29,273 bases of DNA, from contig JAYENI010000171.1 of assembly GCA_034722015.1 (NCBI GenBank), forward strand, positions 1 through 29,273, written 5' to 3'. The notes below the pieces were generated by a model that was not told where the DNA came from, searched no databases, and saw nothing but the letters and a program-made list of their open reading frames with translations. Of the stretch, positions 8,180 through 17,319 are shown in pieces. Within the stretch, counting starts at the first letter, position 1; every line of letters starts with the position of its first letter. The translations under genes were made by a program, and so were the position numbers. This stretch comes from JAJDOJ01 sp034722015 (GTDB taxonomy: Bacteria; Pseudomonadota; Gammaproteobacteria; JAJDOJ01).

Positions 8180-8740
8180 ATGAGCGAACCAGTAGAGAAA
8201 GCGGCAACCTACGAAGACCTGCTGCGGGTCCCGCCTAACAGGGTCGCCGAGATCGTCGACGGGCGACTGCACACTCACCCCCGGCCGGGGCCGAGACATG
8301 CTGGTGCTTCCTCGCGGCTTGGTGTGCATCTCGGGGGACCATTCGACCTGGGAAGTGGGGGACCGGGGGGATGGTTGATCCTCGATGAACCGGAACTCCA
8401 TCTGGGGCCTCACGTGCTGGTACCCGATCTGGCGGGTTGGCGAAGGGAACGCATGCCGGTCTTGCCGGATACCGCCTGGTTCGAAACGGCGCCCGACTGG
8501 GTCTGTGAAATCCTCTCTCCGTCCACCGCAAGACTCGACCGAGCGGAGAAGATGCCGATCTATCTGAAGGCCGGCGTGTCTCATGCCTGGCTGGTGGATC
8601 CGGAAATTCGCGTGCTGGAGGCCTATGAAAATCAGCACGCCCACTGGGTACAGCTCGGGGTCTTCAAGAACGATGACCCGGTATCTGTCACTCCTTTTCA
8701 CGCCATCGAATTCGCGCTGGATTCTCTGTGGGTCGGGTAA
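8180..8740 (+). CDS. Uma2-family (DUF820) putative endonuclease
   Basis: The product is 187 residues from the ATG at 8180; the frame is open to 8123 upstream, but the sequence MSEPVEKAATYEDLLRVPPN is a typical family start. Family landmarks run in order: AEIVDGRL, LHLGPHVLVPDLAGWR, DWVCEILSPST (the PDLA and EILS strands carry the PD-(D/E)XK-type acidic residues), KMPIYLKAGVSHAWLVDPE and a C-terminal RVLEAYE region. These proteins have a restriction-endonuclease fold and are often found in many copies in genomes with active mobile DNA; their role is unproven. It stands alone on the plus strand, convergent with the next gene. Confidence 0.85.
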   Translation: MSEPVEKAATYEDLLRVPPNRVAEIVDGRLHTHPRPGPRHAGASSRLGVHLGGPFDLGSGGPGGWLILDEPELHLGPHVLVPDLAGWRRERMPVLPDTAWFETAPDWVCEILSPSTARLDRAEKMPIYLKAGVSHAWLVDPEIRVLEAYENQHAHWVQLGVFKNDDPVSVTPFHAIEFALDSLWVG

Positions 8741-8751
8741 GGCAAGCGCTT

Positions 8752-8792
8752 CTCCTTCCCCCTCGAGGGGGAAGGCCGGGATGGGGGTGGGA
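8752..8792 (+). repeat. GC-rich palindromic repeat, copy B, also a likely terminator
   Basis: The unit begins with a perfect 22-base palindrome (8754-8775, CCTTCCCCCTC followed by its complement) and a G-rich tail CCGGGATGGGGGTGGGA. It matches the minus strand of 1-42 except in the loop. It starts twelve bases after the Uma2 stop codon. Confidence 0.75.
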
Positions 8793-8839
8793 GTTCAGAT
8801 CAGGCGCAGTACCGGCCGATAGTCTCGACCCCCGCCTGG

Positions 8840-8860
8840 CCTCCCCCTGCCAGAGGGAGG
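8840..8860 (-). terminator. Hairpin after the MetA-like gene
   Basis: CCTCCC and GGGAGG arms enclose a short loop twelve bases after the stop of the minus-strand gene that ends at 8873. It faces the palindromic repeat B of the convergent Uma2 gene, so the pair may insulate the two transcripts. No U tract follows. Confidence 0.4.
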
Positions 8861-8872
8861 AATAATCGGGAG

Positions 8873-9793
8873 TCAAATCCCGCCGCCCCAGCGATGTTGC
8901 CAGACGATGCCGAGGGTGTCGAAGTCGGTCCCTGTACGGGCGAACATCCCGGTGCTGCCGAAGAGCTTGATCGAATTGCGCGGACTGACGGGCAACGCCA
9001 ACGTTGCACCGAAACGCCAGTTCTCCTGGAAATCCTGCTTCTCGACCCCGTTAAGCGATGATCGCCCGCCGGTATAGTAGGTGGCATCAAGCGAGCCCCA
9101 GAAACCCCGCTTGAGCTGGCGGATGACGTGGACCTGGCCACCGTAAACCGGGTCCTGCGAACGCGTGTTGCCGCCGAAGAAGTTCGTGTTGTCGGTGTAG
9201 AACGTTCCCTCCATCGAACCCTCCAGCGTCCAGGGCCCGAGTGCCTTCGAGATGCCCACCTGCGGCCGGAACGACCACCGGTTCGTCCCGATATTGACCA
9301 ACCGGTCCGGGTCGTACTGCCCCAGCGGCGCGGTGACGAAGAGATTGGCCCCGACGATGGTGTCCTGCCGGTAGCCGCCGTACTCCGCCATGGTCAGCGC
9401 CGGGGCCCCAATGAAATTGTACGAGAGGCGGATCAGGGGGTCCGCAAGCCCGTCGACCTTGCGTTCCCTGAGTTCTCCTTCGACCCGGCCGCTCCCCTCC
9501 AGGAACACGTAGGGGACCAGCACGGCGAACTTGGCGGAGTTACCCAGCACCCCCAGCGAGCGAACGTAGGACACCAGGCCGGTGTGGGTAGTGATGTTCG
9601 CGTCCTCGATCTCGATGGAGGGATCGACTGTTATCCCACCCTTCGAGTACGCATAGCCGGCGAGAAAGAAATTCATCCCAACCGGCGTGTTGGCGAAGGC
9701 CCTGGGCTCGAGCGACTGCGCTTGAACGCCATGCCCGATGCAGGTCAAAAAAATGAGACAAAGCGTGACGGCCCACGCGCCGCGACCGGACAT
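8873..9793 (-). CDS. Outer-membrane MetA-pathway-of-phenol-degradation-like protein
   Basis: The product is 306 residues from the ATG at 9793, chosen because GAAGGA lies five bases upstream and a signal peptide follows (LCLIFLTCIGHGVQAQS, cut after VQA). The mature protein starts LEPRAFANTPVGMNFFLAGYAYSKGG in pieces typical of the PF13557 group, and alternates beta-strand-like segments (NIGTNRWSFRPQVGISKALG, GFWGSLDATYYTGG, ending WQHRWGGGI). Family members are predicted outer-membrane barrels named after a phenol-degradation gene, though most have no proven link to phenol. Nothing nearby encodes aromatic degradation, so a general transport or envelope role is as likely. Confidence 0.8.
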   Translation of the reverse strand: MSGRGAWAVTLCLIFLTCIGHGVQAQSLEPRAFANTPVGMNFFLAGYAYSKGGITVDPSIEIEDANITTHTGLVSYVRSLGVLGNSAKFAVLVPYVFLEGSGRVEGELRERKVDGLADPLIRLSYNFIGAPALTMAEYGGYRQDTIVGANLFVTAPLGQYDPDRLVNIGTNRWSFRPQVGISKALGPWTLEGSMEGTFYTDNTNFFGGNTRSQDPVYGGQVHVIRQLKRGFWGSLDATYYTGGRSSLNGVEKQDFQENWRFGATLALPVSPRNSIKLFGSTGMFARTGTDFDTLGIVWQHRWGGGI

Positions 9794-9876
9794 ATGGTCC
9801 TTCGATGCCTGCACCGGTTCGACAGTCGACGGACACCGGCCCGCTGTGGCCTTGCTACTTGACAAAATTGCTCCTG

Positions 9877-9892
9877 CCTCCCTGTTGGGAGG
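9877..9892. other. Small hairpin between Sel1 and MetA-like genes
   Basis: CCTCCC-TGTT-GGGAGG lies in the 158-base gap between two minus-strand genes. It could be an attenuator, a weak terminator or part of the leader of the downstream gene. No U-run follows on either strand. Confidence 0.3.
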
Positions 9893-9951
9893 AAACATTG
9901 CGCGACGACTGCCTCCGTAATTCAGACCGGTCGGGACACGCGTTCCAACCA

Positions 9952-10371
9952 CTACCTTCCGAATTCGAGCACCTGCTCCGGTCCCGCCAGCTCGCCCGGG
10001 CAGTAGCCCTGCTCGATCGCCCGCCCGTACCAGGTCTCCGCTTCCCAGGGATCGGCCTCCACGCCGATACCGAGTTCGTGCATCAATCCCACCTGGTACT
10101 GCGCCTCGGGGGAACCCGATTCCGCCGCGCGCCTGTACCAGCGCAACGCCTCTTGCGGATCGCGATCCCCGCCCAGTCCCTGCTGATGCAGCCATCCGAT
10201 CCCGATCTGCGCGCGCTCGCTGCCGTCGCGGGCGGCGTCACGCAACAGCGCACGGGCTGTTGCGTAGCGCCCTTCGTGATACGCCCGCACTGCGTCCGGA
10301 AGCTCGCCGTCGGCGGCCACAAGCGCCGCTGCTCCCGCCAGGCAAAGTAACCATCCCGCGTCAGCCCGCAC
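9952..10371 (-). CDS. Sel1-repeat (TPR-like) periplasmic protein
   Basis: The product is 139 residues with a short signal-like start (GWLLCLAGAAALVAADG). Two clear Sel1-type repeats follow: AQIGIGWLHQQGLGGDRDPQ with EALRWYRRAAESGSPEAQYQ, then VGLMHELGIGVEADPWEAET with WYGRAIEQG, each with the usual G-x-G-V/G-x-D-x-x-x-A-x-x-W spacing. A degenerate repeat precedes them. Sel1 proteins act as scaffolds for protein contacts. The start overlaps the end of relA by 11 bases, so it is probably translated from the same message. The partner is unknown. Confidence 0.82.
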   Translation of the reverse strand: MRADAGWLLCLAGAAALVAADGELPDAVRAYHEGRYATARALLRDAARDGSERAQIGIGWLHQQGLGGDRDPQEALRWYRRAAESGSPEAQYQVGLMHELGIGVEADPWEAETWYGRAIEQGYCPGELAGPEQVLEFGR

Positions 10372-12505
10372 GACGGCGCACCTCGGCGACGTTTCGGACC
10401 TGCTGAATCTTGTCCATGATGCGTCCGAGTTGACCGGTGTCCTCGATCTCCAGCGTCAGGTCCATGGTCACGTCCAGGTCCTGACGGTTGGTCCGGGTAT
10501 CGGCGCGGATCAGGTTTACCTGTTCGTTCGACAGGACCGCGGTGATGTCACCCAGCAGGCCCTTGCGATCGTAAGCAAGAATCCGCACGTCGACCGGATA
10601 GACCGTCCTGTCCTGGCCCCAGTCGACATCAATCAATCGGTGCGCTTCCCCGACGTTCAGGTGCATGATATTGGAACAATCCCGGCGGTGTACCGTCACA
10701 CCCCTGCCATGGGTGATATAGCCCACCACGTCATCTCCGGGCGTCGGTTTGCAACACTGGGCCAGGCTGATCAGCAGATTGCCGACCCCGCTGATGGTAA
10801 TACCCCCCGAGTCCCTGGGGCGCGTCGGAACGTGCGTGCCGAAGCTGCGTATCTCCTGCGAGATGCCGGGAACCCGGATAGACCCGGCGAACTGCTGCGG
10901 TCCGATCTCGCCGCGGGCCAGCGCGGCGTACAGTTCATCGACGGAATGAAAATTGAAGCGCTCCACGGCGGGTTCCATCGCCTCGTGCCCCACACCCAGC
11001 CGCTGCAGTTCGCGTTCGGCGATTTCCCTGCCTTCCTCGACGTGCCGCTCCCGGTCCTGTCCCTTGAACCAGTGTCGCACCTTCGCCCGCGCCCGGGGCG
11101 TGCCCAGATAGCCGAGGTTCGGGTTGAGCCAGTCCCGGCTCGGCCGGCCCTGCTTCGCGGTGAGGATCTCGATCTGCTCTCCGGAATCGAGGCGATGCGT
11201 CAGCGGAACGATGCGCCCGTTGACCTTCGCGCCCCGGCACCGGTGCCCTACCTCAGTATGAACGCTGTAGGCGAAATCGAGCGGCGTCGCGCCACGCGGC
11301 AGGTCCTTGATCTCACCGTCCGGCGTCAGCACGAACACCCGGTCGCTGAACAGCTCCGTGCGAAAATCTTCCAGCACACGGACATCGCCGCCGCCCGACT
11401 CCAGCATCGATCGCATGGAGTCGACACTTTGCCGGATCATCCGGTCGGGCCTGGAGCCCTCCTTGTACGCCCAGTGCGCGGCCACGCCGCGCTCGGCCAG
11501 GTCGTGCATCTCGCGGGTACGGATCTGTACCTCGACGATCTTGCCGCCGGGGCCCGCCACGGCCGTGTGCAACGAGCGATAACCGTTGTCCTTCGGGTTG
11601 GCGATATAGTCGTCGAACTCTTTCGGAATGTGCTGCCAGAGCGTGTGCACGACGCCGAGCGCGGCGTAGCAGTCCCTGACCTCCCCCACGATGACGCGTA
11701 CCGCACGCAGGTCGTACAGTTCCGCCACACCCAGACGCTTGTGCTGCATCTTGCGCCAGATGCTGTAGAGGTGCTTGGGGCGCCCATAGACCTGCGCGTC
11801 GACGTCCTCGCGCCGCAGCGCGTCGCGCAGGCGCTCGACGAAATCCCCCAGGTAAGTCTCGCGCTCGACCCGGGATTCCTCCAGGGCCTTCGCCAGCCGC
11901 TTGTAGGCCTGCGGCTCGAGGTAGCGAAACGCGAGGTCCTCGAGTTCCCACTTGAGGCGTGCGATCCCGATCCGGTTCGCGAGCGGCGCGTAGATATCCA
12001 GGGTCTCGCGCGCGACGCAGCGCCGCGGCTCGTAACGCTCCCTGGACAGGATCCTCAGGCGCTGCACCCGATAGGCCAGCTTGATGAGCATCGCGCGAAT
12101 GTCCCGCACCATGGCGAGCAGCATGCGTCTCAGACGCTCCGCCTGCTCGGCGGTGTGCACCTGCTCGTGCTCGCATTCGCGAAAGGTATTCAGCCAGTGG
12201 ACGCTGCGTACCAGTTCGGCGATGCCCTCTCCGAAGCCTTCCCGGATCTCGGCGGCGCTGAGGGTGTCCCTGAGTCTCGGGTCACTGAGCAACGCCGCGG
12301 TCAGGGTGTCGTCGTCCACGCCGAGTTCGTGAAGGATCAGGGCTACGTCGATGCCGCGCGGCCGCTCCGGCGGACCGTCAGTGGCCGCGAGCGCGATGTC
12401 CAGGGCCCGCACGGGCGCACTCTCCCGGTCCGTGACATCGATTCCGAGCGAGGCCGCCACGGCGTCGCGTGCATCGGGGGCCACCTTGATGACGCTCTTT
12501 ACCAT
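10361..12505 (-). CDS. relA: RelA-type (p)ppGpp synthetase
   Basis: The product is 714 residues (E. coli RelA 744). It makes (p)ppGpp from ATP and GTP/GDP at starved ribosomes. The N-terminal hydrolase-like domain is degenerate: where SpoT/Rel have a metal-binding His-Asp, this protein reads LLSDP (72-76), so hydrolysis is not expected. The synthetase domain has GRPKHLYSIWRKM and then EFDD (about 296-299) before YIANPKDNGYRSLHT; the EXDD form marks monofunctional RelA, whereas bifunctional Rel/SpoT carry RXKD. A TGS domain (VFVLTPDGEIKDLPRGATPL, about 390-455) and a C-terminal ACT domain follow. It lies downstream of yjbQ and overlaps the Sel1-repeat gene. Confidence 0.95.
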   Translation of the reverse strand: MVKSVIKVAPDARDAVAASLGIDVTDRESAPVRALDIALAATDGPPERPRGIDVALILHELGVDDDTLTAALLSDPRLRDTLSAAEIREGFGEGIAELVRSVHWLNTFRECEHEQVHTAEQAERLRRMLLAMVRDIRAMLIKLAYRVQRLRILSRERYEPRRCVARETLDIYAPLANRIGIARLKWELEDLAFRYLEPQAYKRLAKALEESRVERETYLGDFVERLRDALRREDVDAQVYGRPKHLYSIWRKMQHKRLGVAELYDLRAVRVIVGEVRDCYAALGVVHTLWQHIPKEFDDYIANPKDNGYRSLHTAVAGPGGKIVEVQIRTREMHDLAERGVAAHWAYKEGSRPDRMIRQSVDSMRSMLESGGGDVRVLEDFRTELFSDRVFVLTPDGEIKDLPRGATPLDFAYSVHTEVGHRCRGAKVNGRIVPLTHRLDSGEQIEILTAKQGRPSRDWLNPNLGYLGTPRARAKVRHWFKGQDRERHVEEGREIAERELQRLGVGHEAMEPAVERFNFHSVDELYAALARGEIGPQQFAGSIRVPGISQEIRSFGTHVPTRPRDSGGITISGVGNLLISLAQCCKPTPGDDVVGYITHGRGVTVHRRDCSNIMHLNVGEAHRLIDVDWGQDRTVYPVDVRILAYDRKGLLGDITAVLSNEQVNLIRADTRTNRQDLDVTMDLTLEIEDTGQLGRIMDKIQQVRNVAEVRRRAG

Positions 12506-12610
12506 AGCGCTTCGATTCCGGGAACGGTGGAAACCGGAAAATACCGCCCGGCTTCGCCGGTTCGGCGATCGAGGGCTGCACGAGGCGTGATCCCGCCCCT
12601 CGCCCGCCGG

Positions 12611-13039
12611 TCAGTGCCCGCCGCCATTGCCGTGCACGGTCATGATAACGGTCCGCCTGTGGGGCCGGGTGCGGTGTTCCCAGAGGTATACGCCCTGCCA
12701 GGTACCGAGGTCGCAGCGACCGTCGGCGACGGGTAAGGTCAACTCGGTCTGTGTCAGGACGCTGCGCACATGCGCGGGCATGTCGTCGGGACCCTCGGCC
12801 GTGTGCCGGAATCTCGGGTCGCCATCGGGACAGACCGAGGCCATGAATCGCTCCAGGTCCTCGCGAACCACGGGATCGGCATTCTCGCAGACAATCAGGG
12901 ACGCGCTGGTGTGGCGGACAAACAGATGGCACAGACCGGTATCGACCCCGGCCCCGGAGACGAAGCGGCAGACATCGCGGGTGATGTCGTGGGTGCCGCG
13001 ACCGCGGGTTGCAATGCTGATTGAGTGCTGAAGGTACAT
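12611..13039 (-). CDS. yjbQ: YjbQ family (UPF0047) protein
   Basis: The product is 142 residues, the usual length. Family signatures are THDITRDV, LCHLFVRHTSASLIVCENAD, HTAEGPDDMPAHVRS and GTWQGVYLWEHR; the conserved histidines and the acidic cluster form a metal-binding pocket. Family members have weak thiamine-phosphate synthase activity, but the physiological role is unsettled. It lies between sucB and relA on the same strand with gaps of 81 and 105 bases, so it may share a transcript with either. Confidence 0.92.
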   Translation of the reverse strand: MYLQHSISIATRGRGTHDITRDVCRFVSGAGVDTGLCHLFVRHTSASLIVCENADPVVREDLERFMASVCPDGDPRFRHTAEGPDDMPAHVRSVLTQTELTLPVADGRCDLGTWQGVYLWEHRTRPHRRTVIMTVHGNGGGH

Positions 13040-13120
13040 GACGCCATCGGGGCGGGGGTCTCCCGCGCGTTGCCAGCAGAAAGCCCTATTTTACCGCAAC
13101 CCGCCCCCGGGAGGCGTCGA

Positions 13121-14359
13121 TCAGATGTCCAGCAGCATTCGCCTCGGATCCTCGATCAGGTCCTTGATGGTGACCAGGAACCGGACCGCCTCGCGGCCGT
13201 CGATCAGGCGATGATCGTAGGACAGCGCCAGGTACATGACGGGTCTGACGATGATTTCACCGTCCACGACGACCGGTCGTTCCTGGATCTTGTGCATGCC
13301 GAGAATCGCGCTCTGCGGCGGGTTGAGGATGGGGGTCGAGAGCAGGGACCCGAAAACCCCGCCGTTTGTGATCGTGAAGGTTCCTCCGGTCATCTCCTCG
13401 AGCGAGAGCGCATTGGCGCCGGCCTTCTTCGCAAACTCGGCGATACCCGCCTCGATCCCGTGAAACGGTAACGTGTCCGCGTCGCGCAACACCGGCACCA
13501 CCAGTCCGCGCGGTGAACTCACCGCGATGCCGACATCGAAATAATTGTGATAGACGATGTCCTCTGCGCTGATGGACGCGTTGATCTCCGGAAACTGCTT
13601 CAGCGCCTGCACGCACGCCCGGACGAAGAACGACATGAATCCAAGCTTGACGGAATGGATCTTCTCGAAGCGCTCGCGATAGCTGGCGCGCAGGTCCATG
13701 ACCGCCTTCATGTCGACCTCGTTGAAGGTGGTCAGGATGGCGTTTTCGTGCTGCGCGGCCAGCAGGCGCTGCGCGATCCGTCTGCGAAGGCGCGTCATCG
13801 GGACCCGACGATCTTCCCTGCCGCCACCGGTTTCCGGCACGGCAGTTTCTACCGGGGTCGGAGAAACCTCGGCCCTCCCCGAGGATGCCGCCGGGGGTCG
13901 CGAGGCCAGGTGGTCCCGCACGTCGGTTGGCGTCAGGCGTCCCGGTACGGATGCGGGCACGTCGTGCGGCTCGAGGCCGTGTTCCGTGAGCAGTTTGCGC
14001 ACCGCGGGGCCGAGTTTGGGCGATGGCAGCTTCTCCTCCAGGGGGGCGCCGCCCTCCTTCTCCGCGGACTCGCCTGTGCGCCCGGCCGAGGTCTCATCGG
14101 CCGCCGATGCCGGCGTATCCGCCCCCGGATCGATCACCGCGATCACCTCGCCGCCCGTGACGGTATCGTTCTCCCGCTTGCCGATCTCGGTCAGCACCCC
14201 GTCCCCCGGTGCGGCGACCTCCAGCGTCACCTTGTCGGTTTCCAGGTCGGCCAGATGCTCCCCCTGCCTGACGCGGTCGCCCACCGATTTCGTCCAGTTC
14301 ACGACGGTCGCATCGGATACCGACTCGGCGAGTTCGGGTGCCTTGACGTCGATCAGCAC
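13121..14359 (-). CDS. sucB: 2-oxoglutarate dehydrogenase E2 (dihydrolipoyl succinyltransferase)
   Basis: The product is 412 residues from a GTG at 14359, selected because a GGGGGG ribosome site lies seven bases upstream and the E2 N-terminus (LIDVKAPELAESVSDATV) begins there; the frame is open to 14416. The lipoyl domain carries the lipoylated lysine in LETDKVTLE (Lys about 43). A Ala/Pro/Glu-rich linker, the E3-binding domain (PKLGPAVRKLLTEHGLEPHD) and the catalytic domain follow, with the active-site motif SYDHRLIDGR (His about 383, Asp about 387). It transfers succinyl groups to CoA in the TCA cycle. It follows sucA; the E3 gene lpd, often next, is not here. Confidence 0.95.
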   Translation of the reverse strand: MLIDVKAPELAESVSDATVVNWTKSVGDRVRQGEHLADLETDKVTLEVAAPGDGVLTEIGKRENDTVTGGEVIAVIDPGADTPASAADETSAGRTGESAEKEGGAPLEEKLPSPKLGPAVRKLLTEHGLEPHDVPASVPGRLTPTDVRDHLASRPPAASSGRAEVSPTPVETAVPETGGGREDRRVPMTRLRRRIAQRLLAAQHENAILTTFNEVDMKAVMDLRASYRERFEKIHSVKLGFMSFFVRACVQALKQFPEINASISAEDIVYHNYFDVGIAVSSPRGLVVPVLRDADTLPFHGIEAGIAEFAKKAGANALSLEEMTGGTFTITNGGVFGSLLSTPILNPPQSAILGMHKIQERPVVVDGEIIVRPVMYLALSYDHRLIDGREAVRFLVTIKDLIEDPRRMLLDI

Positions 14360-14472
14360 AATGTTTCCCCCCTGCAGGATGACCCGGGTCCCGGCGCCGG
14401 AACCTGTGTCATACACATGAATTCACGACCACGGGCACGGGCCGGCCCGATATCCGGGCGTGGCGCATCGCC

Positions 14473-17319
14473 TCAGTTGGCCACCGCTGAGCGTTCCCCG
14501 GCTTCCGCCGAGGCCTCGTCGAGCGCCAGCGCCTGCGCAACCAGGCCCCGCTGCTGCTGCCTGTGTTTGTGCAGATAGCCGACGGCCGGTGCGGCAGAGT
14601 AGCGGCGGCCCGCATAGGCGAGGCTGTGGTTCGGCCCCATGCAACCTTTCAGATGACGCAGCGACTGCATGTAATACCACGCCCCCTGGTTCCGTGGCTC
14701 TTCCTGGGTCCACACAATATCGATTGCATTCGGATAGCGGCCCAGCACCGCATTGAACTCGTCCGCGGGAAACGGATACTGCTGCTCGATCCTGACAATG
14801 GCGACGTTCTGCAGGCCCTCCTCACGGCGCTTCTCCAGCAGGTCGAAGTACACCTTGCCACTGCAAACCACCAGTCGTGTGACCGCATCCGGATCCAGCG
14901 CGTCCACTTCGTCGATGACTACCTGAAAACTACCGTTCGCCACGGCGGCCAGCGGGGAGGCCGACAGCTTGTGCCGCAGCAGGCTTTTCGGCGTCAGAAC
15001 GATAAGCGGCTTGCGATACGGTCGCAGCACCTGGCGCCTCAACATGTGGAACATCTGCGCCGGCGTACTGGGGATACAGACCTGAATATTTTCTTCCGCA
15101 CAAAGTTGCAGGTATCGCTCCAGCCGCGCGGAAGAGTGCTCGGGTCCCTGTCCGTCGTAGCCGTGCGGGAGGAACATGACCAGACCACAGTAGCGCGCCC
15201 ACTTCGCCTCCGAGGAACTGATGAACTGATCGATGATGACCTGGGCGTTGTTGGCGAAGTCCCCGAACTGTGCCTCCCAGATCACCAGGGACTGGGGCTC
15301 GGCCGTGCTGTAACCGACCTCGAATCCGAGCACCGCCTCCTCGGAGAGGAGCGAGTTGATCGGCAGGAACTGAGGCTGACCATCGAAAAGATGCTGTAGC
15401 GGTATAGTGACCTCCCCGGTTTTCTGATCGTGTATGCCCGCATGCCGGTGAAAGAACGTTCCCCGCACGCTGTCCTGACCGGACAGACGGATCCCGTGCC
15501 CCTCCTCCAGCAGTGACGCGTATGCCAGCGTCTCGGCGAATCCCCAGTCCATCGGCATGCGCCCTTCACCCATGGAGGTGCGCTCGCGCAACAGCTTGAT
15601 GACCCTGGGGTGCACTTCCGTATTTTCGGGTACCCGGGTGAACTTGCTTGCAAGGCCACGCGCGCGGGCCAGATCGATACTGGTGTCCGCCGGTTCGCTC
15701 CAGTGCTTGCCCCTGAAGGGGGAATAGTCGACCGCAAGACCGTGGTCCGCATCGGGATCGATCGGCCCGCAAACCGGTTCGCCGGACTTCACCCTGGCGA
15801 TGTAGTCGTCCGCCATGACCGTGGCGTCTCCGGGTCCGATCACGCCTTCCTTTTCAAGCCGCTCACGGTAGATGTCCCTCAGTATGGGGTGCCGCCGGAT
15901 GTGCCGGTACATCAGCGGTTGCGTCACCGCGGGTTCGTCGGCCTCGCTATGACCGTGACGGCGGTAGCAGACCATGTCCACCACCACGTCCTTGTTGAAG
16001 CGCATACGATAGTCCAGGGCCATGCCGGTCACGAACACCACGGCCTGCGGATCATCACCGTTCACGTGGAAGATCGGTGCCTGCACCATCTTCGCCACGT
16101 CGGTACAGTACAGGGTCGAACGCGAATCCAGCGGATCGCTGGTCGTGAAGCCGATCTGGTTGTTGACCACAACGTGTACCGTTCCCCCCGTGGTATAGCC
16201 CCTCGTCTGGGAGAGATTGAGCGTCTCCATCACCACGCCCTGTCCGGCGAATGCGGCGTCGCCGTGAATCAGCAGGGGCAGCACCGTGTTGCGCCTGCGG
16301 TCGCCGCGACGTTCCTGCCGCGCCCGGACCGACCCTTCCACGACCGGGTTGATCACTTCCAGGTGCGAGGGGTTGAACGCCAGCACGGTGTGGACCGTAC
16401 CGTGACGCGTCTTGAGGTCGGAGGAGAACCCCTTGTGGTACTTGACGTCCCCTGACCCGAATCCCGGGCGGGTGACGCCCTCGAACTCCTCCAGCAGGTC
16501 GCGCGAGTCCTTGCCGAAGATATTGACCAGCACGTTGAGGCGCCCGCGGTGCGCCATGCCGACGATCAGTTCCCTGATCCCGTGCTCGCCGCATCGCCCG
16601 ATGATATTGTCCAGCAACGGGATGAGCGCAAGCCCCCCCTCCAGGGAGAAGCGTTTCTGGCCGACAAATCGATGGTGCAGATAGCGCTCGAGTTCGGTGC
16701 CGGCCACCAGTCGATCGAGGATACGCCGCTTGACCTCGTGACTCACCGGGGGGTTTCCGTGGACCGACTCGAGATATTTCTGGATCCAGCGCTTCTGCAC
16801 CGTGTCGGTGAGATGCATGTACTCCGAGCCGATCGTGCCGCAGTACGTCGTACTCAGCGCACTGAGGATATCGCGCAGGCTGGCACAGTCGGGCAGGCCG
16901 AACAGGGACCCGGTATTGAACTCGGTGGCCATGTCGGTGGCGCCCAGGCCGTGGTATTCCAGCTCGAGTTCCGGGACCGACGGCCTGGGGTGCTGCTCGA
17001 GCGGGTCCAGATCCGCCTGTCTGTGGCCCAGGTAGCGGTAGGAATTGATGAGTTGCAGGACCGAGACCTGCTTGCTGCCCTCCTCCAGTGTCGCCTTTCG
17101 GGACGCCGGCGAGGGGGGACCGGCGGACCGCGCTGCCTGGGCGCGCAGGTCCGAACGGATGCGCGAGTGCGACACCGTTCGGGTTTCCTTTCCCAAACTG
17201 GCGAAATAGTCCCGCCATTGTTCGGCGACGGACTCGGGATCTTCCAGATAGTCCTCGTAGAGGCCATCCAGGTATGCGGCATTCCCTCCGTGGAGACAGG
17301 AACGTCCTGCTTGTGTCAT
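14473..17319 (-). CDS. sucA: 2-oxoglutarate dehydrogenase E1
   Basis: The product is 948 residues from the ATG at 17319; the frame also opens at a TTG at 17400, but neither start has a strong ribosome site, and 948 is closer to the E. coli length of 933. E1 motifs include AYLDGLYEDYLEDPESV, GMAHRGRLNVLVNIFGK, the ThDP/Mg region GDAAFAGQGVVMETLNLSQT, VVVNNQIGFTTS and, in the C-terminal half, QFGDFANNAQVIIDQFI, FLPHGYDGQGPEHSSARLER in pieces, and WTQEEPRNQGAWYYMQ. It decarboxylates 2-oxoglutarate and passes the succinyl group to the E2 lipoyl arm. The downstream partner is sucB after a 113-base gap. Confidence 0.96.
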   Translation of the reverse strand: MTQAGRSCLHGGNAAYLDGLYEDYLEDPESVAEQWRDYFASLGKETRTVSHSRIRSDLRAQAARSAGPPSPASRKATLEEGSKQVSVLQLINSYRYLGHRQADLDPLEQHPRPSVPELELEYHGLGATDMATEFNTGSLFGLPDCASLRDILSALSTTYCGTIGSEYMHLTDTVQKRWIQKYLESVHGNPPVSHEVKRRILDRLVAGTELERYLHHRFVGQKRFSLEGGLALIPLLDNIIGRCGEHGIRELIVGMAHRGRLNVLVNIFGKDSRDLLEEFEGVTRPGFGSGDVKYHKGFSSDLKTRHGTVHTVLAFNPSHLEVINPVVEGSVRARQERRGDRRRNTVLPLLIHGDAAFAGQGVVMETLNLSQTRGYTTGGTVHVVVNNQIGFTTSDPLDSRSTLYCTDVAKMVQAPIFHVNGDDPQAVVFVTGMALDYRMRFNKDVVVDMVCYRRHGHSEADEPAVTQPLMYRHIRRHPILRDIYRERLEKEGVIGPGDATVMADDYIARVKSGEPVCGPIDPDADHGLAVDYSPFRGKHWSEPADTSIDLARARGLASKFTRVPENTEVHPRVIKLLRERTSMGEGRMPMDWGFAETLAYASLLEEGHGIRLSGQDSVRGTFFHRHAGIHDQKTGEVTIPLQHLFDGQPQFLPINSLLSEEAVLGFEVGYSTAEPQSLVIWEAQFGDFANNAQVIIDQFISSSEAKWARYCGLVMFLPHGYDGQGPEHSSARLERYLQLCAEENIQVCIPSTPAQMFHMLRRQVLRPYRKPLIVLTPKSLLRHKLSASPLAAVANGSFQVVIDEVDALDPDAVTRLVVCSGKVYFDLLEKRREEGLQNVAIVRIEQQYPFPADEFNAVLGRYPNAIDIVWTQEEPRNQGAWYYMQSLRHLKGCMGPNHSLAYAGRRYSAAPAVGYLHKHRQQQRGLVAQALALDEASAEAGERSAVAN

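Noticed and set aside
10430..12736. A 768-codon open frame on the plus strand opposite relA
   Set aside because: It is antisense to a clear relA, and its translation is a low-complexity Val/Arg/Asp/His-rich mirror of a high-GC gene with no family motif. Long antisense frames are common at this base composition.
15610..16455. Long plus-strand frame opposite sucA
   Set aside because: Antisense shadow of conserved E1 sequence; no motif and no ribosome site.
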